Positions 18,424-27,045 of a DNA stretch of 64,000 nucleotides are shown here, piece after piece (within the stretch, counting starts at the first letter, position 1; each line of letters opens with the position of its first letter). Source of the DNA: Edaphobacter acidisoli (GTDB lineage Bacteria; Acidobacteriota; Terriglobia; Terriglobales; Acidobacteriaceae); NCBI RefSeq assembly GCF_014642855.1, contig NZ_BMJB01000001.1:2232001-2296000 (forward strand). Reading direction: 5' to 3'. Position numbers and translations under genes: made by a program. The notes below the pieces were generated by a model. It was not told where the DNA came from. It did no database searches and saw only the letters and a list, made by a program, of their open reading frames with translations.

Positions 18424-18515
18424 GACGTAACAATCGTATTTTCAACTAGTTAAACAGCATAGGTGTTAGTTTCAAAGAGTGCTAAGTTATTGAAAATAGG
18501 TACAGGGTAATGGTA

Positions 18516-18788
18516 TTTGGGGTTGATTTGGGGTTGGAGAACCCAAAGGTCGTTGGAGCATTTTCGGGCGTCAGCTCTTTGGTGTTTATTCCCAAAGGTC
18601 GCTGGATGACAGCAATCGCATCGTAATCGTCAACCCCATTGAAGGGGTTGACGGTGGGGTTGAAGTGTTTCATCGGTACTGGTATGTCGCTGATTCCACT
18701 ATCAAAGAAGCAGCCATTACAGTGCCATCCCAAAGGTCGTTGCGTCACAATGAGGCGCTATGCCATTCCAACCCCATGAATGGGGTTG
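18516..18788. repeat. Cluster of short direct and inverted repeats (CCCAAAGGTCG and CAACCCC/GGGGTTG)
   Basis: TTTGGGGTTG occurs twice in tandem (18516-18525, 18527-18536). CCCAAAGGTCG followed by YTG occurs at 18542, 18591 and 18729. Two hairpins use the same arm: GTCAACCCC/GGGGTTGAC at 18629-18652 (9 bp, 6-base loop) and CAACCCC/GGGGTTG at 18769-18788. TTTGGG at 18527 can also pair with CCCAAA at 18542. This organised pattern is not explained by a gene. Confidence 0.6.
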
Positions 18789-19000
18789 AAAAGAGACCTT
18801 GCCTCTGAACGAGCCCGGCCACATTATAAGTCTAGAAAGTTGACCTATTATGCAGAACCCGAATGAGACGCAAAAAGGGCTATACCGGATCGCTGAAGCT
18901 CAGGGTGGATAAGAAATGGTCCGAATCATATCAAGGTTTTTCACAGATTTATACACCAACGTTTGACGGTGAAACTCCTATCCGCAACACAAATAAAGGT

Positions 19001-19061
19001 GTCATCCTGAGCGCAGCAAGCCGCGTTTTTGCGGCTTGCGCAGTCGAAGAACCTGCGGTTT
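19001..19061 (+). repeat. REP-like element (GTCATCCTGAGCG type)
   Basis: The stretch starts GTCATCCTGAGCG, contains a perfect 9-bp hairpin GCAAGCCGC/GCGGCTTGC (19016-19024 and 19031-19039) around a GTTTTT loop, and ends with GCAGTCGAAGAACCTGC. It matches the dispersed repeat 'TCATCCTGAGC...GTCGAAGAATCTGC' known from many acidobacterial and other soil genomes. Only one copy is seen in this window. Confidence 0.65.
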
Positions 19062-19340
19062 GGACCTTGAGTGATGCGACAAACTTCAGACTCACCACAC
19101 TAGGATTTGCGATGCGGAAGAGCCGTTTGAGCTGGCCAGCGCAAAGGCGCTCAGTAGAGCCTTTTGTGGCCGGGACGGCAGCTGCTCTGGTTGGTGTGAT
19201 GCGAAAGTATGCAGGCTGTGGTCTCAAAGTTGATGCCATTGCCAATAGCAGGGAGAGCGGAGACCTCGATGAGAAATGCCAGATCATCGAAGCGCATGTG
19301 TTGCAGCCACGAACCGCCGCGCTCTCATTTCACTCCTGGT

Positions 19341-20579
19341 TCAGTTCCGGTCACTTCTCCAGATAGAACAAATTGCCACCTCATCGTCCAAACCATCAGG
19401 TGAAGCGGCGCTGGGCGCGTTGGCGTAGTACCAGCGATGGTGGTTGAGCGGAGAAGTCTCCGTCCGGCTCCCAGGCATTTCCAGGTAGCCGTTTGGATCG
19501 GTTTTCCTGATCCAGTTCCAAGCGTACCTAAGCCACTTTTCCCGATACTCTTTGCTCTGGGCAGCAAACCAACTGATTTCGTCGTATCCCCAAACCCAAT
19601 CCTCTCCCTGGCCAGCCTCGCCCGGATATTTGCTTACACCGTAGTTATCGAGTTCTGCAAAGTAAGGAAGGTGTTCGCACTTCCATCCGCTGTATGTCCT
19701 GCCCCCCTTGCTGCGCAAGAAGATGCCGTTGCGGTAGCCTACCTGCAGAATAGCTTGTCGAGGATGTTGCGTGACTTCTTTGACCCTCAGTGGAAATGCA
19801 TGGAAGTCGAGAAGCAGTTCTCCGTCGCGCACCAGTCCGCCGCTGGGGACATGCGCATTGCAAAGTACCATGCCGCGACGTGCATGCTTTTTAGCGTAGG
19901 CTCGCGCCAGTGCGAAGACACGGGCGTAGTGGTCCAGATGAGGATCGTTATAATCCATGATCTCGACCTGCCCCCAGTGAATACCCTCGAAACCAAGGTC
20001 GATGTAGGATGCCGCAAGAAAATAGAACCAGAGCTGAGTCTCCGTCTGGCTCACGTCGGGAATGCTGCCGTGCCTCCCCCATGAGCGCGTGCGCTGCGCC
20101 AGCGGGTACAGAATCGCGTCATAACGGAAATTTCGCTTCTCTACCGGAAGTCCAAGTGCAGTAAACGCCCAACCTGGCACCGGGACCTGCTCGACCTCCG
20201 GAGTAACAATTTCGAAGATGCAGGCTTCGAGCACCATCTCAGGATCAGCCGATCGAACCTGCGGGAGCTGTTGCCTGGCCCGCTCGAAGTTTTCGAGCAG
20301 ATTTGCTTCGCCGCCCCAGAGGCAGATGCTTCGCGCAATGTACTTTGCGCCAATATGAGTAAGCATGCGAATGTTATCGTCGAGATCACCTCTGCCGTTG
20401 AGCAGCCCTTCCATGCAGATTGAGCGTGACAGGTAGTTATCGAGCACCTCCCGCGTGATGGTTCCGTCAAATTTGTAGTTGTGCCGGTGTTTCCAGGGCA
20501 CAGCGGCAAAAGTTGCTCTGTCTGTCAAAATCGCAGCTGATGCTGCAACAGAAGTCTTCAGAAATCTGCGTCTTAGCAT
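19341..20579 (-). CDS. Tat-exported protein of unknown family, probable TIM-barrel carbohydrate-active enzyme
   Basis: 412 residues; the ATG at 20579 has GGAG 5 bases upstream. The Tat motif LRRRFLKTS and a signal region to ~26 indicate export. The mature protein has repeated beta/alpha features: GAKYIARSICLWGGE, YIDLGFEGIHWGQVEIMDY, GMVLCNAHV and LLLDFHAFPLRV, with acidic residues at strand ends. This is typical of a TIM-barrel glycosidase, yet I recognise no named family. It is the last gene of the receptor 2/GH29 cluster, 168 bases after the fucosidase, which supports a role in the same glycan. Confidence 0.65.
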   Translation of the reverse strand: MLRRRFLKTSVAASAAILTDRATFAAVPWKHRHNYKFDGTITREVLDNYLSRSICMEGLLNGRGDLDDNIRMLTHIGAKYIARSICLWGGEANLLENFERARQQLPQVRSADPEMVLEACIFEIVTPEVEQVPVPGWAFTALGLPVEKRNFRYDAILYPLAQRTRSWGRHGSIPDVSQTETQLWFYFLAASYIDLGFEGIHWGQVEIMDYNDPHLDHYARVFALARAYAKKHARRGMVLCNAHVPSGGLVRDGELLLDFHAFPLRVKEVTQHPRQAILQVGYRNGIFLRSKGGRTYSGWKCEHLPYFAELDNYGVSKYPGEAGQGEDWVWGYDEISWFAAQSKEYREKWLRYAWNWIRKTDPNGYLEMPGSRTETSPLNHHRWYYANAPSAASPDGLDDEVAICSIWRSDRN

Positions 20580-20747
20580 GATGACTCCAGGCTGGTACGA
20601 TTTCGCTTTTTGAAAGGGTCACCTGTATAGCCAGGGCGACCACAATGCAGGTTGAATGATCTCGCGCATGCGATACCCAGCTTGCGAGCAGCTCGCCATA
20701 CGCCTTTCGGCACTCTCGTGCGCTCTCGGATATGGAGCGATCTTCAC

Positions 20748-22205
20748 TTAATCGGGTTCGTCATATACGCCGATCTCGGTGATATGAGGCATCTCCGTGC
20801 TGCTTTCTAACAGGAGCCGGACTCTCTGGGATGAGACGCGCGGAATGCGATGGATTGTTGTGTGCGCGGGGATTGCACCGCTTATCAGCGTAATCCAGCT
20901 CACCCCATCCCAGCACTGAAATCGATAGCTCCGGATCCGGCTCTGCGGATAATCATCCCACTCGCCTACGGGCTCTACCAGCGAAACAACGTTGAAGCTC
21001 TCGTGCTTGCTCAAATCCACTTCCAGCCAGCCCGAGGCGTGTCCTTCATCCAGATACCAACTTGATCGGAAGTTACCATCATTGGCTTCATCCGGCCCCA
21101 CCCCATCGGGGGAGGAGCTGGCGTGAATCGGCTTCCCTGTCGCTAGATTCTTCGTCGTAATCCCGATATGTTCTCTGACCTTTGCCATAGGCCCAGGATT
21201 TATCCAGGCCTCTCCAATCTCTCTCAGGCGGCTCACAACATTCGGTGCAAGTCGACCTTCACGGGTAGGAGGAGCATTCAGAATCAGGTTACAGTATCTT
21301 TGATTCAACGGCTTGAGCCACTCTTCGACGACCGTCTTCACCGGCTTGAGAGGTCCATTCACGTCCTTTTGCTTCCAGAACCACCCCTCTGTGAGGGTCA
21401 CACAGGAAAGAGCGGGCACCTCGCTGGTCTGTGGAACCTTCTGCCCGGCATTTTGCTCAAACGCCTTTACGTCGGAATAGTAGAGCCCATCATGGGGATA
21501 CTGACTCGCATTGAGATCGCAGATCAGGCAGTTGGGTTGCAGGCTCTTGATGTGGTCATATATCTCCTGGAATGGAACTTCTTCATATGTAATGCGGCTC
21601 CACGGCGCGTTCCAACCATCCGTAATAAGAATGTCAATCTCTCCATAGCCGGTAAATAGCTCCGTAAGCTGATTCTTAATGAGCTCTACCTTAGCTGGGG
21701 TCACGTTGAAATGGCGAATATCGTCGCGAAGTGACAGGATCGAATAGTAAAGTCCTATCCGCAGACCAGCCTTGCGAAACGAATCCACGTACGAACGCAC
21801 GATGTCGACCGGGCGGGAGATCTTCCTGACACTGGCTGCATCCGTTTTTGTGGGCCACAGACAAAAACCATCATGGTGCCGAGTCGTAAGACATGCCCAG
21901 GTCATATTGGCTGATTGCGCCGCGGCGGCCCATTGGTCTGTATCCAGCGCTGTTGGCCGAAAGAGGTCGAGCGGCGTTGTGGGATCACCCCATTCGCGAT
22001 CCTGAAATGTCGCCATATTGAAGTGCACGAACATTCCAAAACGCAAATCCACGAATTGTTGCTGCAGACCCAAAAGAGGCCGGTCTCGGCGTCGCAGAAG
22101 ATGATCCGCCCCAGTCTGCGCGGTAGCAACGCTCCCATTGCCGACCAACATTGTAGCTGCGGTAGTTTGGGCCGCCAATTGACAAAACCTTCTTCTTGTT
22201 GTCAT
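20748..22205 (-). CDS. Alpha-L-fucosidase, GH29, with C-terminal F5/8-type C-like domain
   Basis: 485 residues, ATG at 22205 with GGAG 7 bases upstream. A Tat-like start (TTRRRFCQL) and signal region to ~30 precede the GH29 barrel: GMFVHFN, TTRHHDGFCLW (~107-117) and the strand ending ITDGW, whose Asp196 is the likely nucleophile. Residues ~345-480 form a jelly-roll resembling F5/8-C carbohydrate-binding domains (SSSPDGVGPDEANDG, SRIRSYRFQ, RVRLLLES). The enzyme releases terminal L-fucose outside the cytoplasm. It lies just downstream of fuconate dehydratase and a RhaT-like permease. Confidence 0.88.
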   Translation of the reverse strand: MTTRRRFCQLAAQTTAATMLVGNGSVATAQTGADHLLRRRDRPLLGLQQQFVDLRFGMFVHFNMATFQDREWGDPTTPLDLFRPTALDTDQWAAAAQSANMTWACLTTRHHDGFCLWPTKTDAASVRKISRPVDIVRSYVDSFRKAGLRIGLYYSILSLRDDIRHFNVTPAKVELIKNQLTELFTGYGEIDILITDGWNAPWSRITYEEVPFQEIYDHIKSLQPNCLICDLNASQYPHDGLYYSDVKAFEQNAGQKVPQTSEVPALSCVTLTEGWFWKQKDVNGPLKPVKTVVEEWLKPLNQRYCNLILNAPPTREGRLAPNVVSRLREIGEAWINPGPMAKVREHIGITTKNLATGKPIHASSSPDGVGPDEANDGNFRSSWYLDEGHASGWLEVDLSKHESFNVVSLVEPVGEWDDYPQSRIRSYRFQCWDGVSWITLISGAIPAHTTIHRIPRVSSQRVRLLLESSTEMPHITEIGVYDEPD

Positions 22206-22344
22206 CTTCCATCTCCGTATATCCGGCGATCAAGCCGCATTTAAAACTCCCAAGAAAATCCGGCCCAAATCCATTCGATCGAGTCTGTCGGATCGGCCCC
22301 GCACGATCTCGATCCGTGCCGAGCAATGATCCATCTACTCCCCA

Positions 22345-23361
22345 TCACGATCGATTGGCAACTGTCAGAAACACGGTTGCAGCTATCAAAAGGAGCATCC
22401 CGCTTGTGAGACACAAATGCGCTCGGCCCGAGGCGCGCTTCCACTCTCCCGTCAGCAACCCCGAGGCGTTCGCCGCGAGAATCATGAAGATCTGAAATAG
22501 CCCCCAGCCAATTGAAGTTCCCAGCGCCCCCAGAAACGAAGCACTCATGCCGTAAACCGCGATCGCTCCCATCCACAACACGGCCATCGCACAGGAAAGA
22601 AGAAGGTCGGAATATCCCTGCTTGAATGCGGGCAAGCTTCGTCGCCGATACAGCAGATACACGGCATAACCGGCATTGGGAATAAAGCCACCGGCTAGTC
22701 CAATCGGCCACACCGCGTAGGCCGCCATAGGACCGGAGTTTCCTAAGACCATAGCTCGCCCTGCAATCTGCTGCCCGAATGCAAAAGAGTAATTGATCAT
22801 CGGCGCCAGAAAACCGCACAAGACCGCGAGCATGATTGAGACTCGGTAGCTCTTATCGCTAAGAGTTGAACCTTCCTTGCGATGGACGTTGTCTCGAATA
22901 CGTCCGGCCCACGCGGTGAAAGCAATCCCCACGGACATGAGGAGAATGCCCATAGCGACGGCCAAAATCGTACCTCGGTGAAGTTTGCTCCCACTTGCAG
23001 CGATCATGGGCACCAATGTACCCAAGGCCGCTCCCATACCAATGATGATGGCATAGGCCAGACTCAGCCCCAGGCGATCAACAGAAATGCCGAACAAAAT
23101 CTGGGCGATTCCCCACCCCATGCCGAATGCAAGCGGCACCACGAACTGCGAAGCGGGGAGAGAGCGATAGACTTCCGGAAGATGATGTACCAGGCCAAAT
23201 GCCAGTCCCCAGGGGAGGACGACCAGGGAAACCAGGCTAAATACTGCCCACATGTTTTCCCAGCGCCAAGCTCTGAGAAATTTAGAAGGCAACATGCAGT
23301 TCCCCGACATGAGTCCGGCCGCTAGCACGAGTGCCACTCCCACCATCGTCGATGGTGTCAT
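22345..23361 (-). CDS. RhaT-like sugar/proton symporter (copy 1)
   Basis: 338 residues with ten predicted membrane helices, of the L-rhamnose-proton symporter (RhaT, DMT-like) type: an N-terminal SGNCMLPSKFLRAWRWENMW, the GISVDRLGLSLAYAIIIGMGAALG segment and NYSFAFGQQI. The start codon overlaps the stop of fuconate dehydratase (ATGA, 23358-23361), so the two are translationally coupled. L-fucose and L-rhamnose are both 6-deoxyhexoses; with this neighbour, L-fucose or a fuconate precursor is the likely cargo. A close paralogue lies at 57563-58576 in the same arrangement. Confidence 0.88.
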   Translation of the reverse strand: MTPSTMVGVALVLAAGLMSGNCMLPSKFLRAWRWENMWAVFSLVSLVVLPWGLAFGLVHHLPEVYRSLPASQFVVPLAFGMGWGIAQILFGISVDRLGLSLAYAIIIGMGAALGTLVPMIAASGSKLHRGTILAVAMGILLMSVGIAFTAWAGRIRDNVHRKEGSTLSDKSYRVSIMLAVLCGFLAPMINYSFAFGQQIAGRAMVLGNSGPMAAYAVWPIGLAGGFIPNAGYAVYLLYRRRSLPAFKQGYSDLLLSCAMAVLWMGAIAVYGMSASFLGALGTSIGWGLFQIFMILAANASGLLTGEWKRASGRAHLCLTSGMLLLIAATVFLTVANRS

Positions 23362-24629
23362 ACGTGGCTCGCCGGAAGATTCAATAAGTCGGACGAGACC
23401 CCCGGCTCTTGCGGTGTTTTGTAAACGCCTCCTTCCACGTCAGCCGGATATACAAAATGTGATCGCAAATGAGGGATGTACTCCAGGAACTGCACCTCAT
23501 GGCCGAGCCCTATACGATTGAACAGCACCAGATGCTGATGCACTTGTCCCATGTCGCCGACGTGGGGGACGACCGGCAACTCTGATTTTCGGGCCAATAA
23601 ACTCACAGTAAGGAACTCGCTGATTCCAGCAAGACGGGTAGCATCAGCCTGCACAAAATGCATTGCTCCTGCGCGAAGAAAATTCTTGAACAGCACGCGG
23701 TTCGGGATGTGTTCTCCGGCAGCTATTTTAACCGGAGCAATGACGGATGCAAGCTCTATGTGCGCGGCCAGGTCATCGGGATGAGTGGGCTCTTCAAACC
23801 ACAGAGGGCACAGGCGCGCCAAACTACGGCACATCTGCATCGCCGTCGGCAGGTCCCACTGTTGGTTTGCATCGAACATGATTGTAGCGGAGTCTCCCGC
23901 ACACTCGCGCAGCATTTGGGCTCGCCTCAAGTCGCGGTTTCTATCCGAAGATCCGACCTTCAACTTGAACGCAGAAAAGCCCTTGTCCATGGCGCGCCTT
24001 GTCAACTCACGCACCTTCTCATCCTCATAGGCCATCCATCCAACGGACGTATCGTACCCCGGATATCCCTTTTCCAGAATGGGCAACCGCTCGGCCCTGC
24101 TCGACCACTGTGAGCGGATCAGGTCGATGGCGTCTCCCACTGAAAGTGCGTCTTCCAGGTAGCTCAGATCGAGCAGTGCCACGAGCTCTTCCGGTTGGAG
24201 ATCCAGCAGTAGTTTCCAGAGCGGGACGCCGCGGGTTTTGGCCCAAAGATCAAAACAGGCATTCGTGATCGAGGCGAGCGCCAAATGAACTACACCTTTG
24301 TGGGGGCCGAGCCAACGCATTGCCGAGTCATTCGAGATTTGGCGGGATACTTCGCCAAATTCCGCCATCAACTCCTCAATCTCTCTCCCCAACAATGGCT
24401 TGGCCAGAATTTCAATGGCGTCGCAAACCAGACGGTTTCCCGGCCCCAGGGTAAGAGCGAACCCGGTAGCGGACATTCCGTTGCCGGTTCGCAGGTGCGT
24501 CACTGCCAAACTGTATTCCGGATCGGTATGCACCGCGTCCGACCCTGCACCGGGCGGCAGCGAATACCTCATATCAAAAGCTACAACCCGGGTGATGACG
24601 GTACTTTCTTTTTGAAGGCGAATAGACAT
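23358..24629 (-). CDS. L-fuconate dehydratase, enolase superfamily (copy 1)
   Basis: 423 residues from the ATG at 24629 (AGAGAAG upstream). Mandelate-racemase-type catalytic features are in order: FKLKVGSS (KxK), FDANQQWD, WFEEPTHPDD (metal Glu), AAGEH and PHVGDMG. The arrangement with YPGYDTSVGWMAY is typical of L-fuconate dehydratase (EC 4.2.1.68), which turns L-fuconate into 2-keto-3-deoxy-L-fuconate in the non-phosphorylated L-fucose pathway. It is cytoplasmic with no signal. The paralogue at 58573-59835 is very similar. Activity on a related 6-deoxy-hexonate cannot be excluded. Confidence 0.88.
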   Translation of the reverse strand: MSIRLQKESTVITRVVAFDMRYSLPPGAGSDAVHTDPEYSLAVTHLRTGNGMSATGFALTLGPGNRLVCDAIEILAKPLLGREIEELMAEFGEVSRQISNDSAMRWLGPHKGVVHLALASITNACFDLWAKTRGVPLWKLLLDLQPEELVALLDLSYLEDALSVGDAIDLIRSQWSSRAERLPILEKGYPGYDTSVGWMAYEDEKVRELTRRAMDKGFSAFKLKVGSSDRNRDLRRAQMLRECAGDSATIMFDANQQWDLPTAMQMCRSLARLCPLWFEEPTHPDDLAAHIELASVIAPVKIAAGEHIPNRVLFKNFLRAGAMHFVQADATRLAGISEFLTVSLLARKSELPVVPHVGDMGQVHQHLVLFNRIGLGHEVQFLEYIPHLRSHFVYPADVEGGVYKTPQEPGVSSDLLNLPASHV

Positions 24630-24747
24630 AACAAATCTTCTCTTTCAAATTGGCTTCAAGCCTGGCTCGATCGACCTGTTCAAGATCTGCGCAACGTCCC
24701 CATCATGCCGGAGATTGCAAAGATGCTTCTTCGGTTCACGGAATAAT

Positions 24748-26955
24748 TCACGCCTTCGCTTCTAACCTCAGATACAGTCCGGCATCCCCGGACCGGATGG
24801 TGAACTGCTCTCGCCCGAAGCGCACGTGCCGCAGCTCCCCTGTAAACCCTCGGGGGGTATAAGGTTCGAGGAGCGTCAATTTCTTTTCGAGCTTTGGAAT
24901 GTAGCCAAAGAGTGTGTTGATGATGGTCTCGGCAAATGCCCCGCCGCCCGTGCATTCTCGCATACAACCCTCGCGTTGCGCGATTCGAACCGGAGCATCA
25001 TACTCACGCCGTCGCGGTCCATAGAATTCGTGGGCCTGCGCATAAACTCCCTCATAGACCGCTACTCTGGTTCTTCGCAGGAACGTAAGAGCATCCTTCC
25101 AGTATCCGAGAATGCACATCGCGTCGACGGTCACAGCAGGCCACGCATCGTAGGCTCCCATCGGACCATGGTCCGGCCGATCGGAGTTCGCGGCAGCCAC
25201 ATCCAGCATGGATTGCGCGCGCATCCACTTCTCCATCAGCAGTTCCCGCTCGACGAACGCAACCATCTCCTGACGTACCGGGACGGGTAGATCTCCAGCC
25301 ATAAACCTGCCGACAGTAGCAAAGTCATAGCAATGCCTCATCTCTACTCGAGATCCATCGCGATGCAGACTGACCCATACACCCTTTCCCGGCTCATAGA
25401 GAGTCATCACCGCCTGCGCCATGTCCGCGGACTCGCGACGAAGCTCATTTGCCTCGTCGTGCTTCCCGGCCCGATCCACAATGTCAGCATACTCACGCAT
25501 CATCCACACATTGGCGGCATTGAATGACGGCACCTTGTTAATATAGGTAGGAACACACTCTAGGAGATTGGGCGCTTCCCCATAGTCTGCCAAACGGTCT
25601 GAGGGCGTCCACAATAGTTTCTTCCAGTCTGTCGCCAAAACCTCGAGTCTTTCATTGACCGTCTGATCCGCAATTTTCTCGTGGAGAAATTCCTTGTCCT
25701 GCGTTACGGATAAGTAGGACCAGGCCAGGCGGAAGATGGATAGATCATTCGCGGCATAACCTCTTAGGTCCCATCCTTTCGGAGTATCGATCCTCTCAGG
25801 CGAGGGAGGCCGGGTAGTTTTGAATACAATTACCGCATCCGCATGTGGATCCTGTTCAAGGAATAGCTTGATTTGCGCTTTCATCTGCTTCGGCTCAAGC
25901 ATCGCAAAAAGCGTCGAGAACAGGGAAGTATCCCAATAGAACACCGTTCCCTTCGCCCGCTCACCGCTTGTAATAAAGGTCCTGTCACTCCAAAGGTTGG
26001 TTCGAAGCAGGACCATCAGAGTCAGCACGCTTCGGTAGTAAATCTCGCGGACCGCTGTATCTTGCGTGAGCAGTGTTGGCGCGTTACCGGAGAAAAACGT
26101 GTTTCCGGGCGTAAAAGCGCTGCTCCATCGATCCATCCATACTTTCTTCGCACGATCCCATTCTGATTCAAACCACGATGGCGACACAGCCCCTGAAGGA
26201 GACGCATTGCCTTTACTCACCTTCATCACAAACCGGATCTCACTATGTTGCTTTGGAGGGAGATTCAACTCCCATTCCACGCTCGCGCCCTCTACATTCT
26301 TTTCGATGGGACGATCCGGAAATTCGTAGATCGCGCTCATCGCGAATTCCTGGGACCGCGCAATCAGCCGATTATGGTCTGCGCCGTTGCCGCGAACGCC
26401 GTCTATGTCGATCTTTACTCGGACGGTTTTGACCATCGAACTCGTGTTCTTGAATTCGACACGCCACAAAATCGTCGTGTCCTCCATCACAAGACGATTC
26501 GTGGTCACAATTTCGAGATCGGACGTTTGAACGCGCCTCACTGCCTGATAGGCAAACCACCTGCAGCTCATACTGTCATACGCCGTGCCATCGACGGTCA
26601 TACGGCATAGCGGCAGAGTGTTATAGATAAACCAGCGAGGCCCTGAGTCTTTGTAGAGCTGCCCCCCTGGTAAAAAGTTGACACCAATCAGATCCGGCGC
26701 ACAGGCAGCCATCTCATGAAAATTATGAAGAGAGGGCATATGTGCCAATTGGCTGCAATCGAGCCATTCCGTTCCCAGCTCATCGAGTGTCGGAACCCCC
26801 GTGAGATTTGCCGGTCCCGATTCGTTGCTTGACGCCAGTGATTTGCCAGACGCCAGCGCAAAGGCAATCGCTGAAGCTCCTGCTTCGCAAAACTCGCGAC
26901 GGGTAAGAACTGTGCCATGCCTCGCTCTGTTCCGGTTCCCTGCCTTATGCCCCAT
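24748..26955 (-). CDS. Tat-exported six-hairpin glycoside hydrolase-like protein
   Basis: 735 residues from the ATG at 26955 (GGAG upstream); an upstream in-frame start at 27009 would bury the Tat motif (LTRREFCEA) too deep. After the signal (~1-45) a beta-rich domain (~60-280) is followed by an (alpha/alpha)6 toroid with GTVFYWDTSLFS, KGWDLRGYAANDLSIFRLAW, FNAANVWMMREYAD and GAYDAWPAVTVDAM. This layout is that of GH63/GH37/GH78-like glycosidases. I cannot assign a family with confidence. It lies between receptor 2 and fuconate dehydratase on the same strand. Confidence 0.7.
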   Translation of the reverse strand: MGHKAGNRNRARHGTVLTRREFCEAGASAIAFALASGKSLASSNESGPANLTGVPTLDELGTEWLDCSQLAHMPSLHNFHEMAACAPDLIGVNFLPGGQLYKDSGPRWFIYNTLPLCRMTVDGTAYDSMSCRWFAYQAVRRVQTSDLEIVTTNRLVMEDTTILWRVEFKNTSSMVKTVRVKIDIDGVRGNGADHNRLIARSQEFAMSAIYEFPDRPIEKNVEGASVEWELNLPPKQHSEIRFVMKVSKGNASPSGAVSPSWFESEWDRAKKVWMDRWSSAFTPGNTFFSGNAPTLLTQDTAVREIYYRSVLTLMVLLRTNLWSDRTFITSGERAKGTVFYWDTSLFSTLFAMLEPKQMKAQIKLFLEQDPHADAVIVFKTTRPPSPERIDTPKGWDLRGYAANDLSIFRLAWSYLSVTQDKEFLHEKIADQTVNERLEVLATDWKKLLWTPSDRLADYGEAPNLLECVPTYINKVPSFNAANVWMMREYADIVDRAGKHDEANELRRESADMAQAVMTLYEPGKGVWVSLHRDGSRVEMRHCYDFATVGRFMAGDLPVPVRQEMVAFVERELLMEKWMRAQSMLDVAAANSDRPDHGPMGAYDAWPAVTVDAMCILGYWKDALTFLRRTRVAVYEGVYAQAHEFYGPRRREYDAPVRIAQREGCMRECTGGGAFAETIINTLFGYIPKLEKKLTLLEPYTPRGFTGELRHVRFGREQFTIRSGDAGLYLRLEAKA

Positions 26956-26998
26956 GATGGATTGATCTCCACTTCTAGTCTTAGTTTTGAGAGACGGA

Positions 26999-27024
26999 CA
27001 GGCAACCACCCAAGCGATTGCCTG
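26999..27024 (-). terminator. Hairpin between receptor 2 and the next gene
   Basis: CAGGCAA (26999-27005) pairs with TTGCCTG (27018-27024) around a 12-base loop, in the 90-base gap downstream of the receptor stop at 27046. No T-run follows, so it may be a processing or attenuation site rather than a full terminator. Confidence 0.4.
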
Positions 27025-27045
27025 CCCAAATCGCGTTGGTCCGTT

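Larger units (their letters stand above)
18249..19340. other. Long non-coding, repeat-rich interval between convergent operons
   Basis: About 1.1 kb without a convincing gene. It contains a degenerate tRNA 3'-half, a cluster of short repeats with hairpins (18516-18788) and a REP-like element (19001-19061). A 167-codon open frame at 18863-19366 runs through the REP element and has no recognisable protein features. The low coding character and the tRNA relic suggest a scar of past integration or deletion. Confidence 0.6.

Noticed and set aside
18516..18788. Possible CRISPR array
   Set aside because: Repeat units are 10-20 bases, irregularly spaced and few; no cas gene nearby.
18863..19366. 167-codon plus-strand frame
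   Set aside because: It runs through the REP-like element at 19001-19061 and yields typical REP-derived peptide text; no signal, domain or ribosome-binding site.
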